Below are positions 39,248-47,749 of a DNA stretch of 64,000 nt, in pieces (the first letter of the stretch is position 1; every line of letters begins with the position of its first letter). The notes beneath the pieces were generated by a model. It was given only the letters and a program-made list of their open reading frames with translations. It made no database searches and was not told the DNA's origin. This stretch comes from Sphingobium sp. DEHP117. Lineage in GTDB: Bacteria; Pseudomonadota; Alphaproteobacteria; Sphingomonadales; Sphingomonadaceae. Where the stretch lies: positions 248,001 to 312,000 of the forward strand of contig NZ_JAPFBJ010000003.1 of assembly GCF_030867385.1 (NCBI RefSeq). The letters are read 5' to 3'. A program made the position numbers and the translations under genes.

Positions 39248-39413
39248 GGCGGATCGACATTCAGATGATGACGTGCCGGAGTCGTAGACGACCGCAGGAC
39301 AAAATGTCGGTTTTCCGTGACCCGGAGCGCAGCGTACTTAAGGTACGTGAGCACCGGAAGCGCGGGGGACCGGCATTTGCAGGCCGTCAGGGCTGAATGT
39401 CGATCCGCCCTAG
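39244..39413. repeat. CTAG-bounded palindrome 3 (170 bp) with internal hairpins
   Basis: Arms of 21 bp (CTAGGGCGGATCGACATTCAG and its complement) enclose about 130 bp that include a small palindrome around CGTAC-TTAAG-GTACG. The right-hand CTAG (39410-39413) contains the stop codon of the convergent pobA gene. The type resembles dispersed palindromic elements of sphingomonads. Confidence 0.8.
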
Positions 39414-40579
39414 AGTGGCAGTCCGACGTAATTCTCCGCGATCGCGGTCTGCGCCGCGACCGATGAGGCGATATAGTCCAGATCAGCGAGCTGCATTCGT
39501 CGGTCAAACGGCGTCTGACCCGGGAACCGATGCATGAGCGTGGTGAGCTGCCAGGAGAAGCGTTCGGACTTCCAGACGCGGTTCAGCGCCTTGTCCGAAT
39601 ATCCCGCGATCGCATCATTGTCATTCTTTCTGAAGAAAGCGACCAGCGCGTTGGTCAGATAGGCCACGTCCGAAGCGGCGAGATTGAGCCCTTTCGCGCC
39701 CGTTGGCGGCACAATGTGTGCGCTGTCCCCAGCAAGGAACAGGCTGCCATGGCGCATCGGCTCGAATACGAAGGAGCGCAAGGGCGCGATCGACTTCTCG
39801 ATCGCAGGGCCGCGCGTGATGTGTGCCGCCGCATCGGGCCCGAGGCGCACGGCCAGCTCGTCCCACAGGCGATCATCTGGCCAGTCCTCGATCTTCTCGT
39901 CGAGCGGCACCTGGATATAATAGCGGCTACGCACATGGGAGCGCATAGAAGCCAGCGCAAAGCCGTTGGCGTGGTTGGCGTAGATCAGCTCATGATTGCA
40001 GGGCGGCACATCGGCGAGAATGCCGAGCCAGCCGAACGGATAGACCTTCTCAAACGGCCGCGCCACGCTCGCGGGCATCGCCTGGCGCGACGGGCCATGG
40101 AACCCGTCGCAACCTGCGATAAAGCGTGCATCAATCCGGTGTTCAACGCCGTCCTTCGTGAAGGTTACATAGGGCGCGTCACTCTCGATATCGTGCAACG
40201 CTACATCTGCCGCGCCGTAGAAGACCTGTAGCCCGCGCTCCTCAGCCGCGTCCATCAGGTCGCGCGTCACCTCGGTCTGACCGTAGACAGTCACGTTACG
40301 ACCGGTCAGCGCAGCGACATCGATACGGATCAGCCGTTCCCCATCCGCCAGGTTGAACCCATCATGCAGCTGTCCCTCGGCATTGAGGCGCTGGTCGATG
40401 CAAAGCTGGTGGAGCAGGTCGGTCAGCGTCGTCTCAAGCACGCCGGCCCGGATGCGCCCCAGTACATATTCCGCCGTAGCACGCTCGACTACAGTTACCT
40501 CGATACCTTCCGCACGCAACAGGTGGCCCAGAAGCAGGCCGGCAGGACCGGCACCGATGATGGCGACTTGGGTACGCAT
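39410..40579 (-). CDS. pobA: 4-hydroxybenzoate 3-monooxygenase (p-hydroxybenzoate hydroxylase)
   Basis: The start ATG 40579 is behind AGAGGAAC (389 aa). It is an FAD-dependent class A hydroxylase: dinucleotide motif GAGPAG (9-14), RIRAGVLE, the family-typical CDGFHGPSR, and the FAD/ribityl motif GDSAHIVPPTGAKGLN. Length and the RIRAGVLE and SRYYIQVPLDEK segments fit PobA. It converts 4-hydroxybenzoate to protocatechuate with NADPH and oxygen, in the cytoplasm. It is divergent from an AraC-type regulator, the usual PobR arrangement. Confidence 0.93.
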   Translation of the reverse strand: MRTQVAIIGAGPAGLLLGHLLRAEGIEVTVVERATAEYVLGRIRAGVLETTLTDLLHQLCIDQRLNAEGQLHDGFNLADGERLIRIDVAALTGRNVTVYGQTEVTRDLMDAAEERGLQVFYGAADVALHDIESDAPYVTFTKDGVEHRIDARFIAGCDGFHGPSRQAMPASVARPFEKVYPFGWLGILADVPPCNHELIYANHANGFALASMRSHVRSRYYIQVPLDEKIEDWPDDRLWDELAVRLGPDAAAHITRGPAIEKSIAPLRSFVFEPMRHGSLFLAGDSAHIVPPTGAKGLNLAASDVAYLTNALVAFFRKNDNDAIAGYSDKALNRVWKSERFSWQLTTLMHRFPGQTPFDRRMQLADLDYIASSVAAQTAIAENYVGLPL

Positions 40580-40691
40580 GGGTCTGTTCCTCTCCACTCG
40601 AACCGGGAAAATTCAATTAGAGTCATCCTGCTTGGCCTACGCAGCGTTGGACATGGCGGCTCGAACGGATTACTTGGATAATTGAACGGAT

Positions 40692-41627
40692 ATGAAACCA
40701 GCCGCCTCTCCTCCCGCCCCCGCCTCATTCTTGCCGGTTCCGGCCTTCTATCTCTATGGCGAACCGCAGCGGGACGTGGACAAAGGGTTTGTCCATGTGG
40801 AAAGCCTCGAGGATCGGTCACGCCCCAGTGAATGGACGATCGAACCGCACGTCCATCGCGAGCTGGCGCATATCATCCTGATCGCCGAAGGAGGCGGCGC
40901 GATGCGTGCGGAGGGATATGATATGCTTTTCGACGCGCCCTGCCTGCTCTTCGTGCCGGCGGGCATTGTCCATGGCTTCCGCTGGGTTTCGGAGTCGAGC
41001 GGGTTCGTCATAACCCTTGCCGTGAGCTATCTCGCCGATCTGCTGGCGCGCCATGCCGATCTTGCCCCCCTCTTCGCCACTGCACACGTCGTCCTTTTGT
41101 CTTCTGAACATCATACCAGGATCAAGCGCGCGATCGCCGAGATGGACCGTGAACTAGGCTGGAAAGCGCCGGGCCAGCGCGCCGCGATCGAGACCGAGCT
41201 ACTGTCGATCATGACATGCAGCCTGCGCCTGATGGGATCGCTTGCTGAAGCGCCCACGCCCCCCGCCCAGCACGCCACCCTTGTCGCACGCCTGCGCGAG
41301 CGGATCGACGCACGCTTTCGCCTGCGCGAACCCGTGGGCGACTATGCCGTCGCGCTGGGCGTCAGCCCCACCGTGCTGCGGGTCGCCTGCGCCAAGGTGG
41401 CGGGCCGCAGCCCGGCGGCAATGCTCGACGATCGCGCGTTGCTGGAAGCATGCCGGCTGCTGCTTTATTCAAACCTGACAGTCGCCCAGATTGGCTATGC
41501 GGTGGGGATTGAGGATCCCGCCTATTTTTCACGCTTTTTCACGCGCCACATCGGCCAGCCGCCGCGCCGATATCGTGCCTTGATGTCGTCAGACGAAAGA
41601 AGCGCTGTAACCGGCGGGGAGAATTAG
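40692..41627 (+). CDS. pobR: AraC-family transcriptional regulator, PobR-like
   Basis: This 311-residue protein has a cupin-type sensor domain (EPHVHRELAHIILIAEGGG, PAGIVHGF; residues 25-110) and a C-terminal AraC HTH pair (about 205-300; GVSPTVLRVACAKVAGRSP; LTVAQIGYAVGIEDPAYFSRFFTRHIGQPPRRYR). Divergent orientation with pobA, 112 bp apart, suggests it activates pobA in response to 4-hydroxybenzoate. Confidence 0.82.
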   Translation: MKPAASPPAPASFLPVPAFYLYGEPQRDVDKGFVHVESLEDRSRPSEWTIEPHVHRELAHIILIAEGGGAMRAEGYDMLFDAPCLLFVPAGIVHGFRWVSESSGFVITLAVSYLADLLARHADLAPLFATAHVVLLSSEHHTRIKRAIAEMDRELGWKAPGQRAAIETELLSIMTCSLRLMGSLAEAPTPPAQHATLVARLRERIDARFRLREPVGDYAVALGVSPTVLRVACAKVAGRSPAAMLDDRALLEACRLLLYSNLTVAQIGYAVGIEDPAYFSRFFTRHIGQPPRRYRALMSSDERSAVTGGEN

Positions 41628-41699
41628 CAGACGGCTCTAATTACCCTGATAGCGCCCAGAGTGGGCCCCCGCTTATCTCGTTGGATGGAGGGTGCGACC

Positions 41700-41960
41700 C
41701 TATCATCACAGCCGCATATTTGTTGGCGGGCGCATCGATCGAGACACCCTCGGGATGTTGGTAGACGAGTCCCCGCAAGACTGGCTGGATGCGCGCTTGG
41801 GCGGCCGGCGAGCCGGGGCTTTGGCGGAGCGCAGATGCGCCTTGAGTTGGGAAAAGGCCATTTGCCCTGCGGCCTTCGGCCTCCATTCAGCTTCGCTTCC
41901 AACCGGGTTGAGGTCAGGGCTGTGAGTGGCAAGGCCAGGAACCAGATCGACAGGCCTCAA
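41700..41960 (-). pseudogene. Possible degenerate IS630-type transposase fragment
   Basis: The - strand reads SPDLNPV near 41915 and, about 13 residues later, MAFSQLKAHLRSA. In IS630 transposases these motifs (YSPDLNPIE and AFSKLKAHLR) are adjacent, so the copy would carry an insertion and has no intact frame around it. No terminal inverted repeats were found. The call is tentative. Confidence 0.3.
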
Positions 41961-42355
41961 TACCTCGTTGACAGCGATGTCATAATTTGGCATTTCGGCG
42001 TAATACTCCGTTCGGAAGGAACGGGAACATGAGTTCGAGGGGGCCTTGCAAGATGGCGCGCGGAAGTGAGCGGAGAGCAAGAAACACGCGCATGACTGGC
42101 TCGCGAAGTGCAACTCTCGCCGGTCTCGGCGTGATGGGCTTTTGGGCAAAGCGCATACCGTTACGCTCCTCGCATCCACTTGCGTCGGTTCGGCAGCTGT
42201 CAGGCCATATTGCCGCCACATCAGTCTGTTTCGACAATTCCGGCGACAAAGGTCGCGCGCATAGGAATGCAGCCTACATCCACACCCATTCGGCCCCGGG
42301 TCAAGATTTTACGCACACCGCAACCCACCGTCTCGCCCGCCCGAGACGGACTGGA

Positions 42356-42400
42356 GACTATCGCCCGCTTGGTCACTGCACCGACCAGCGGGCGATAGTC
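42356..42400. terminator. 18-bp hairpin upstream of glucokinase
   Basis: GACTATCGCCCGCTTGGTC (42356-42374) pairs with GACCAGCGGGCGATAGTC (42383-42400) with one bulged base and an 8-base loop. There is no T-run on either side, so it may be a processed RNA structure or a repeat rather than a classic terminator. Confidence 0.5.
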
Positions 42401-42468
42401 ATCCTCCCGCATCGAGCCGATGTCAGCTCCCGGGTCCCCATACACGCTGCCATGGACCTGACTTTGAT

Positions 42469-43437
42469 ATGATGCGAGACATTATTGCCGTCGATGTGGG
42501 CGGAACGCATGTGCGTTTCTGCCGAGCGTCTTTGGACGCCGCTAATACACCACAACTCGGACCGGTGCATAAATACAAGGTTGCGGATTTTCCGAGCTTG
42601 CCCGATTGCTGGCGGCGGTTCGCAGCTGATGACGGCATGCCGTTGCCCACAGCAGCCAGTATAGCGTTCGCCGCGCCAGTGAGAGGCGAACGGATCAAGC
42701 TCACCAACAGCAATTGGCTGATCGTGCCTGCGACCCTCGCGCAAGAACTGAGCGTTGACGACCTGACACTTGTCAACGACTTCGAGGCGGTCGGTCACGC
42801 AATCTCGCGCCTGCCGATGCACCAAATGGAGCTGTTGTTCGGTCCGGATATCCCGCTTCCTGCCCACGGCGCCGTAACAGTGATCGGCCCGGGAACCGGG
42901 TTAGGCGTTGCGCTCATCGCTTTTGCCCAGAGTCGACCTATCGTGATCGCCGCAGAAGGCGGACACATGGATTTCGCCCCGCTAGATGCCATCGAGACGC
43001 GATTGCTGGAGCAATTGCGCGCCGAGCACGGACGCGTTTCCGCGGAAAGGCTGGTTTCAGGACCGGGGCTCAACGCAATCTATCGTGGTCTGGCGCTTAT
43101 CACGCGGGCCAACATCGACATGCTGGACGATGCCGCTTTATGGGCAGCGGCCTTGGATGGCAGCAACCCCTTGGCGAGACAGGCACTCGATCGATTATGC
43201 ATGTGTTATGGTTCGGTTGCGGGCGACCTCGCCCTTGCACATGGGCCCAGCGCTGTCGTGCTGGCCGGAGGCCTGACCGCGCGGATGAAGGAGCTGCTTC
43301 TGACCAGCAACTTTCACGCCCGCTTTATCGCGAAGGGTCGCTACGAAAATCTGATGCGCGGCATCCCCATCCGCTTCGCCGCACATGATGATATCGGGCT
43401 TTTTGGCGCGGCCGCAGCGTTCGGCACCCGTTTTTGA
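42469..43437 (+). CDS. glk: Glucokinase (bacterial Glk family)
   Basis: A 322-residue ASKHA-fold sugar kinase with the phosphate-1 motif AVDVGGTHVRF, TNSNWLI (sugar-binding region), LVNDFEAVGHA with the catalytic Asp, and GPGTGLGVAL. It phosphorylates glucose with ATP in the cytoplasm. It is the first gene of the glycan block, next to a mutarotase-like gene that converges on it. The start is ATG 42469 or the adjacent ATG 42472; no strong Shine-Dalgarno. Confidence 0.88.
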   Translation: MMRDIIAVDVGGTHVRFCRASLDAANTPQLGPVHKYKVADFPSLPDCWRRFAADDGMPLPTAASIAFAAPVRGERIKLTNSNWLIVPATLAQELSVDDLTLVNDFEAVGHAISRLPMHQMELLFGPDIPLPAHGAVTVIGPGTGLGVALIAFAQSRPIVIAAEGGHMDFAPLDAIETRLLEQLRAEHGRVSAERLVSGPGLNAIYRGLALITRANIDMLDDAALWAAALDGSNPLARQALDRLCMCYGSVAGDLALAHGPSAVVLAGGLTARMKELLLTSNFHARFIAKGRYENLMRGIPIRFAAHDDIGLFGAAAAFGTRF

Positions 43438-43466
43438 CGCCCATTCGCCAGGCCGCTTCGCCGCTC

Positions 43467-44528
43467 CTACCCGTCAACGCGTATCTTGATGAGCCAGGTA
43501 AACGTTCGCCCCGGGGGCAGCATGATCAGCCCCTTGCGATCTGACAGGGAGTTTTGCCTGCCAACCCATGGTTCTGGGCTGAAGAAGCCCGCTTCGGCAT
43601 TGCCCCACAGATTGAACAGCACTGGTTGGCCGGTCGGGTTCCCGCTGGCATAGTGCGATAGCGTCACCTTCAATCCGCTTGAATCGTCGAGGCGCACAGA
43701 TGGCGACTGCGGAAAGTCCGCGAGAGGAAGCGCCTTTTCCCGCCCCAGTGCCGCAACAGGGTATCGGACCAGCTTGGGCTGCCTTGCGATGCCGGTCGGT
43801 CTGCCGGATGGGTCCAGCAAAATGCGCTTTCGAGCCGATGTAGTCAGCGTCATTGTGCCTTGGCCCGCCAGTGGCTGACGGAACGTAATATGGTTGCCGA
43901 TGGAAAACGGCATCGCGGTTTCGTTCCGAGGGGAAGCCACTATTTTGTGCCTGATCAACAACAGGCTACCCGTTACCTGATAGGTGATCGTGAATTCAAA
44001 ACCGAAAGGATAGCTCACCAGCGTCGAAGCTGTGTCCGTAAGCCGCAATGTGACAGCGGCCGAATCGCGATTGGCAGAATGCGACACGACACGCCAGGCC
44101 ATGTCTCGGGCGAATCCATGAATAGGCATAGGCAACGGACGCCCCTGCCAAGACCAACCCTGGCCCCCCGGCACCGCTTTGTCGAAGTTCCGTCCCGTAG
44201 CCGGCCACAGGATCGGAGCTTTGCCATCCCAACCTTGGTGCGGGCAGAAGTCCATGCCCCTGTAAAGCAGCTCGCGCGAAATTCCTTTGCTTTTGACGCT
44301 CAGGCCTACCAGCGCCCCGCCCAGTCCCGGCGCAATGACGGCTGACAATCGGTCCCGCTCCGGCCGGAGTTCGACCAAGGGACCATTCCGGTCGACGTCG
44401 TAGCAACGCGCGATGGCCGGCAATGTCTGCGCCTGCAACGTGGCGAAAGGCGACGTCACACTCAGCATGGCGGACAAGAGGAGAATGGAGCGCATGGTCG
44501 ACGTGGGTGACGACACAGTGTCAGTCAC
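43467..44528 (-). CDS. Periplasmic aldose 1-epimerase-like (mutarotase fold) protein
   Basis: GTG 44528 overlaps the upstream sulfatase stop by eight bases; ATG 44495 begins a signal peptide (MRSILLLSAML to LQAQT) and may be the real start. The roughly 340-residue body shows the galactose-mutarotase fold: GLGGALVGLSVKSKG, HGFARDMAWRV with a conserved His, FSIGNHITFR and a C-terminal strand region. It would interconvert anomers of a released sugar or bind a carbohydrate in the periplasm. It is the distal gene of the sulfatase operon. Confidence 0.78.
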   Translation of the reverse strand: MTDTVSSPTSTMRSILLLSAMLSVTSPFATLQAQTLPAIARCYDVDRNGPLVELRPERDRLSAVIAPGLGGALVGLSVKSKGISRELLYRGMDFCPHQGWDGKAPILWPATGRNFDKAVPGGQGWSWQGRPLPMPIHGFARDMAWRVVSHSANRDSAAVTLRLTDTASTLVSYPFGFEFTITYQVTGSLLLIRHKIVASPRNETAMPFSIGNHITFRQPLAGQGTMTLTTSARKRILLDPSGRPTGIARQPKLVRYPVAALGREKALPLADFPQSPSVRLDDSSGLKVTLSHYASGNPTGQPVLFNLWGNAEAGFFSPEPWVGRQNSLSDRKGLIMLPPGRTFTWLIKIRVDG

Positions 44529-46020
44529 CCCCGCCCCTTAGGCGATACCGCTCTGGATCCTGGGGGACCACCGTAGGTTTGCCGTCCAGTATAGCCCTAA
44601 CGTTCGCCAGCTCGGGATCCTTGGTCCGCTCCATTTCCTGGAGCAAGGCTTCAGTCATCCGCCTGATGCGGGCGGAATGGCGTTTGTCCGACGCCAGATT
44701 GAGTCGCTGCCCGGGGTCGGTCTTGAGGTCATAAAATGCCATCGGGATGCCGAGAGTGTATTGCTCGACCCGGGCGGCAATCTTCGGATCTGTCTTGGCT
44801 GCTTCGACCATGGCGTTGAAGGTCAAGCCAAACATGCTTTCAGAGCGAAACTTCAGCTTGCCGTCTGCCCATGAGGAAAAGACCAGTGCGTAGCGCTGAT
44901 CCTGAATAGCCCGCATGGGATAGGAGAAACCGCTCGACAAGGTGTTGACATAGGTAACAACAAATTCACGTCTCTCCGTTGCCTTCCCTTCGATCTGCGG
45001 AAGCCAGGACTGTCCGTCCAAATCGCTCGGAGCGGGCACGCCGAGAAGGTCAAGAAGAGTTGGCAAGATGTCGCAATGCGTCGTCAGATCCGTGAACTCG
45101 CGGGGCTCGCCCATGCCCGGCCATGAAATAAGCACAGGTACACGGCTTCCATGATCGTAGCAGGTCGCCTTTGCAAAGGGCAGCGGCATACCGTGATCCG
45201 AACAGAACATCACGATCGTGTTGTCGCGCTCACCGCTTTCATCCAACGCGCGCAATATGTTGCCGATTGCGATATCCAGTCGCTGCGCACTGTTCCAATA
45301 TTGTGAAAGCTCGAGGCGAATGTCCGGCAGGTCCTCAAGTGTCGGCGGGACAACAACCTCATCCGGACGCACCTCCCGCTCGACCTTGTAGGCGCCAGTG
45401 TGGTTGTGGTCCACCTTGTCCGCTTGGGGACTACCGTAGAACGGGCGGTGTGGATCGTTGCTGTTGCAGTTGATGAAGAACGGTTTTTTGCCGTTTCTGG
45501 CTTCCTCCAATGCTACGCGAAATCCGTTGGCATGAACGAGCGTGCTGCGGTCCTTGCTCTGCTGGACGTAATCCCAGGCGAAGCATTCCTGCGGCAGCAT
45601 GTGATCGACCTTGTGGATTGCTGCAGTGTAATAGCCCTGATCCTTCAACAGGGTGACAAGCGTCGGCGTACCCAGGTTGACTGGTGTGAAACCAGTGCCA
45701 CCACTGCGATGCGGAACCAGCCCGGTCATCATCGCCTCGCGCGAAGGCATACAGATCGGCGCGACAGTCCGGTTAGCCACGAACCGGTGAGACCGTCGCG
45801 CCAGCGCGTCAAGATTGGGCATCAGGTTGGGTTTGCCGCCCATGAACCCCGGAAGCGACCAATCGAGATCGTCGGCTGTAATGAGCAGCAAATTCATCCG
45901 CTTGCGTGGTATTATCGATACTGCGGCTTGGGCCAATGTTCGGCCCGGAAGGAATCCCGCAAGCGCCGTCGTTGCGCCGCCCAGTAGAAACTCTCGCTTA
46001 CGAATGGAAAACGAGCTCAT
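44521..46020 (-). CDS. Sulfatase (S1 family), Tat-exported
   Basis: A 499-residue protein with a signal of Tat-like type (SIRKREFLLGG; cleavage near residue 31). The metal-binding start is LLLITADDLDW (Asp50, Asp51), the formylglycine motif is C90-M-P-S-R in PICMPSREAMMTG, and FCSDHGM supplies a second metal site. The CxPSR Cys is converted to formylglycine by the enzyme at 59200-60174. It resembles heparan N-sulfatase-type or S1 glycan sulfatases. It overlaps the epimerase gene. Confidence 0.9.
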   Translation of the reverse strand: MSSFSIRKREFLLGGATTALAGFLPGRTLAQAAVSIIPRKRMNLLLITADDLDWSLPGFMGGKPNLMPNLDALARRSHRFVANRTVAPICMPSREAMMTGLVPHRSGGTGFTPVNLGTPTLVTLLKDQGYYTAAIHKVDHMLPQECFAWDYVQQSKDRSTLVHANGFRVALEEARNGKKPFFINCNSNDPHRPFYGSPQADKVDHNHTGAYKVEREVRPDEVVVPPTLEDLPDIRLELSQYWNSAQRLDIAIGNILRALDESGERDNTIVMFCSDHGMPLPFAKATCYDHGSRVPVLISWPGMGEPREFTDLTTHCDILPTLLDLLGVPAPSDLDGQSWLPQIEGKATERREFVVTYVNTLSSGFSYPMRAIQDQRYALVFSSWADGKLKFRSESMFGLTFNAMVEAAKTDPKIAARVEQYTLGIPMAFYDLKTDPGQRLNLASDKRHSARIRRMTEALLQEMERTKDPELANVRAILDGKPTVVPQDPERYRLRGGGD

Positions 46021-46063
46021 TCAACCCTCCTGGCCGGGTGCCAATTGTACGCCCGACACTGTA

Positions 46064-47557
46064 TCAGTAGACCCACTGGGTCTCTCTGCCGTTGATCATG
46101 ACCTTTCTGGTCTGATGGAGCGGCCAGAGCGGTGGTGGTAGTGTACCGCGCCATTCATTCATGTGTTTTTCCAGAGTGGCGCGCACCTTGGGTTTTGCTG
46201 CGCTCAGATCTTTGCGTTCCCCCGGGTCCGTGGTCAGATCGTAAAGATAGGTCTGGTTCCAGTCATTCGACCGCCAGAGCTTGTAGCGCCCCTGGCGCAC
46301 CGCGAAGACAGGCTCCTGCCCCCACAACAGCGTCCGCGTCGTCCTACCACCGTCCTTGAGGAGGGCAACCAGATCGTCGCCATCCAGATCTTTCGGCAAA
46401 GGGCGGCCGGGCGCTGCTGCACGCAGTGCTGTCGGCAGGATATCGAGCGAAGTAACGGGCGTGTCGATCACACCCCGCGCCTTGATTCCTTTTGGCCAGG
46501 ATACGACAAACGGCACCCGGGTTCCGCCTTCCAGATACGTGAACTTGCCTGCGGACCAGGGGTGATCGGTAGCGCAGAACCCGAACTGTTCAGGGCAACC
46601 GTTGTCTGACAGGAAAACGATCAGGGTATTGTCGCGCTGGCCGGTCGCGTCCAACGTATCGATAATGCGGCCAACCCCGTCATCCAAGGCGGAAATCATC
46701 GCAATGTAGGTTCGCCTGACGGGGTCCTTGATGTTATTGAAGCGATCATAGTACCGCTGTGGCACCTGAAGCGGCCAATGGGGCGCATTATAGGCCAAGT
46801 AAGCGAAAAAGGGGCGTCCTGTCTTATGGTTCCTCCCGATGTAGTCGACGGCCCGGTCGGTAATTTCCGTTGTCAGATACTTGTCGAAATTATCGACTGC
46901 CTTCGCCTCTGGTCCCTCCACGATTTGGGCGTTGCCTTCGCGCTTGTCGATCGGATAACGGTCTGACTTGGTAGGAGTGGTTACTATTCCTGGCGTCTTT
47001 GGGTCGACGTAAATCGTCTCGCCTGACAGGAAACCGAAAAACTCATCAAAACCGCGATTGGTTGGATAAAATTGCCGTTCGGCCCCTTGATGCCATTTGC
47101 CGAAGGCCGCTGTGCGATAGCCAACAGCTCTCAGTCGATCCGCCATGGTTGCCTGCCCCACCGGAAGGCCGGCACCGGCGTCCGCATTGCCCCGATCCGT
47201 GATGTTGTATGTAAACCCGATTTCGGCGGGGCGACGGCCGGTCAACAATCCGGCACGTGAGACCGCGCATACCGACGCCGTCACATATCCGCTGGAAAAT
47301 GCAACGCCGGTGCGTGCGAGCCGGTCAATGTTGGGCGTTGGCACCTCCGCACGGCCATAGGTGGAGACGTCAGGCCAACCTAGATCGTCCACCAATATGA
47401 CAATGACATTCGGTTGCGCCCCGGTCGGTTGCGCCACAATGTGCCGTTGCGGCGCAACCCGGGGGGATTTAGGAGACTGCGTGGGCGTGGCTGCACCAAT
47501 AGAAGCTGCGGCCGTGGCACTCAGCAGCGCTGTGATAAAGATGGGCCGAATTCTCAT
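46064..47557 (-). CDS. Sulfatase (S1 family) with variant CAVSR active-site motif
   Basis: A 497-residue exported sulfatase: signal peptide (to IGA), VIVILVDDLGWPD (metal Asp pair), KWHQG, FLSDNG. The nucleophile motif is C97-A-V-S-R, with Val at the place where Pro stands in C-x-P-S-R. The Cys, Ser and Arg are kept, so maturation by a formylglycine-generating enzyme may still work. It is the second gene of the - strand set between the TonB receptor and the 46020 sulfatase. Confidence 0.88.
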   Translation of the reverse strand: MRIRPIFITALLSATAAASIGAATPTQSPKSPRVAPQRHIVAQPTGAQPNVIVILVDDLGWPDVSTYGRAEVPTPNIDRLARTGVAFSSGYVTASVCAVSRAGLLTGRRPAEIGFTYNITDRGNADAGAGLPVGQATMADRLRAVGYRTAAFGKWHQGAERQFYPTNRGFDEFFGFLSGETIYVDPKTPGIVTTPTKSDRYPIDKREGNAQIVEGPEAKAVDNFDKYLTTEITDRAVDYIGRNHKTGRPFFAYLAYNAPHWPLQVPQRYYDRFNNIKDPVRRTYIAMISALDDGVGRIIDTLDATGQRDNTLIVFLSDNGCPEQFGFCATDHPWSAGKFTYLEGGTRVPFVVSWPKGIKARGVIDTPVTSLDILPTALRAAAPGRPLPKDLDGDDLVALLKDGGRTTRTLLWGQEPVFAVRQGRYKLWRSNDWNQTYLYDLTTDPGERKDLSAAKPKVRATLEKHMNEWRGTLPPPLWPLHQTRKVMINGRETQWVY

Positions 47558-47749
47558 GCTAGCTGATCCAAGGGAATGGCAAAGACATGGAACAAAAAGG
47601 ACGTGCCATTCAAGCTTCCTCCCGGATCATCTAAACTACTGCTACCATTCATCCGCGCGAGTATCACCCGATTAGGATAGAACGAACCGATCGGTGCCTA
47701 TCCCCGACGTGCCGGATTGCTTCCGCAACCCGGCCGCCAACTGGTCCGG

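Larger units (their letters stand above)
41628..42468. other. 841-bp gene-poor region before glucokinase
   Basis: It contains the possible transposase relic (41700-41960) and a strong hairpin (42356-42400). Short frames on both strands (for example 41661-42032 + and 41980-42249 -) show no domain or clear codon bias and are not called. The region looks like decayed sequence between two functional blocks. Confidence 0.5.
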
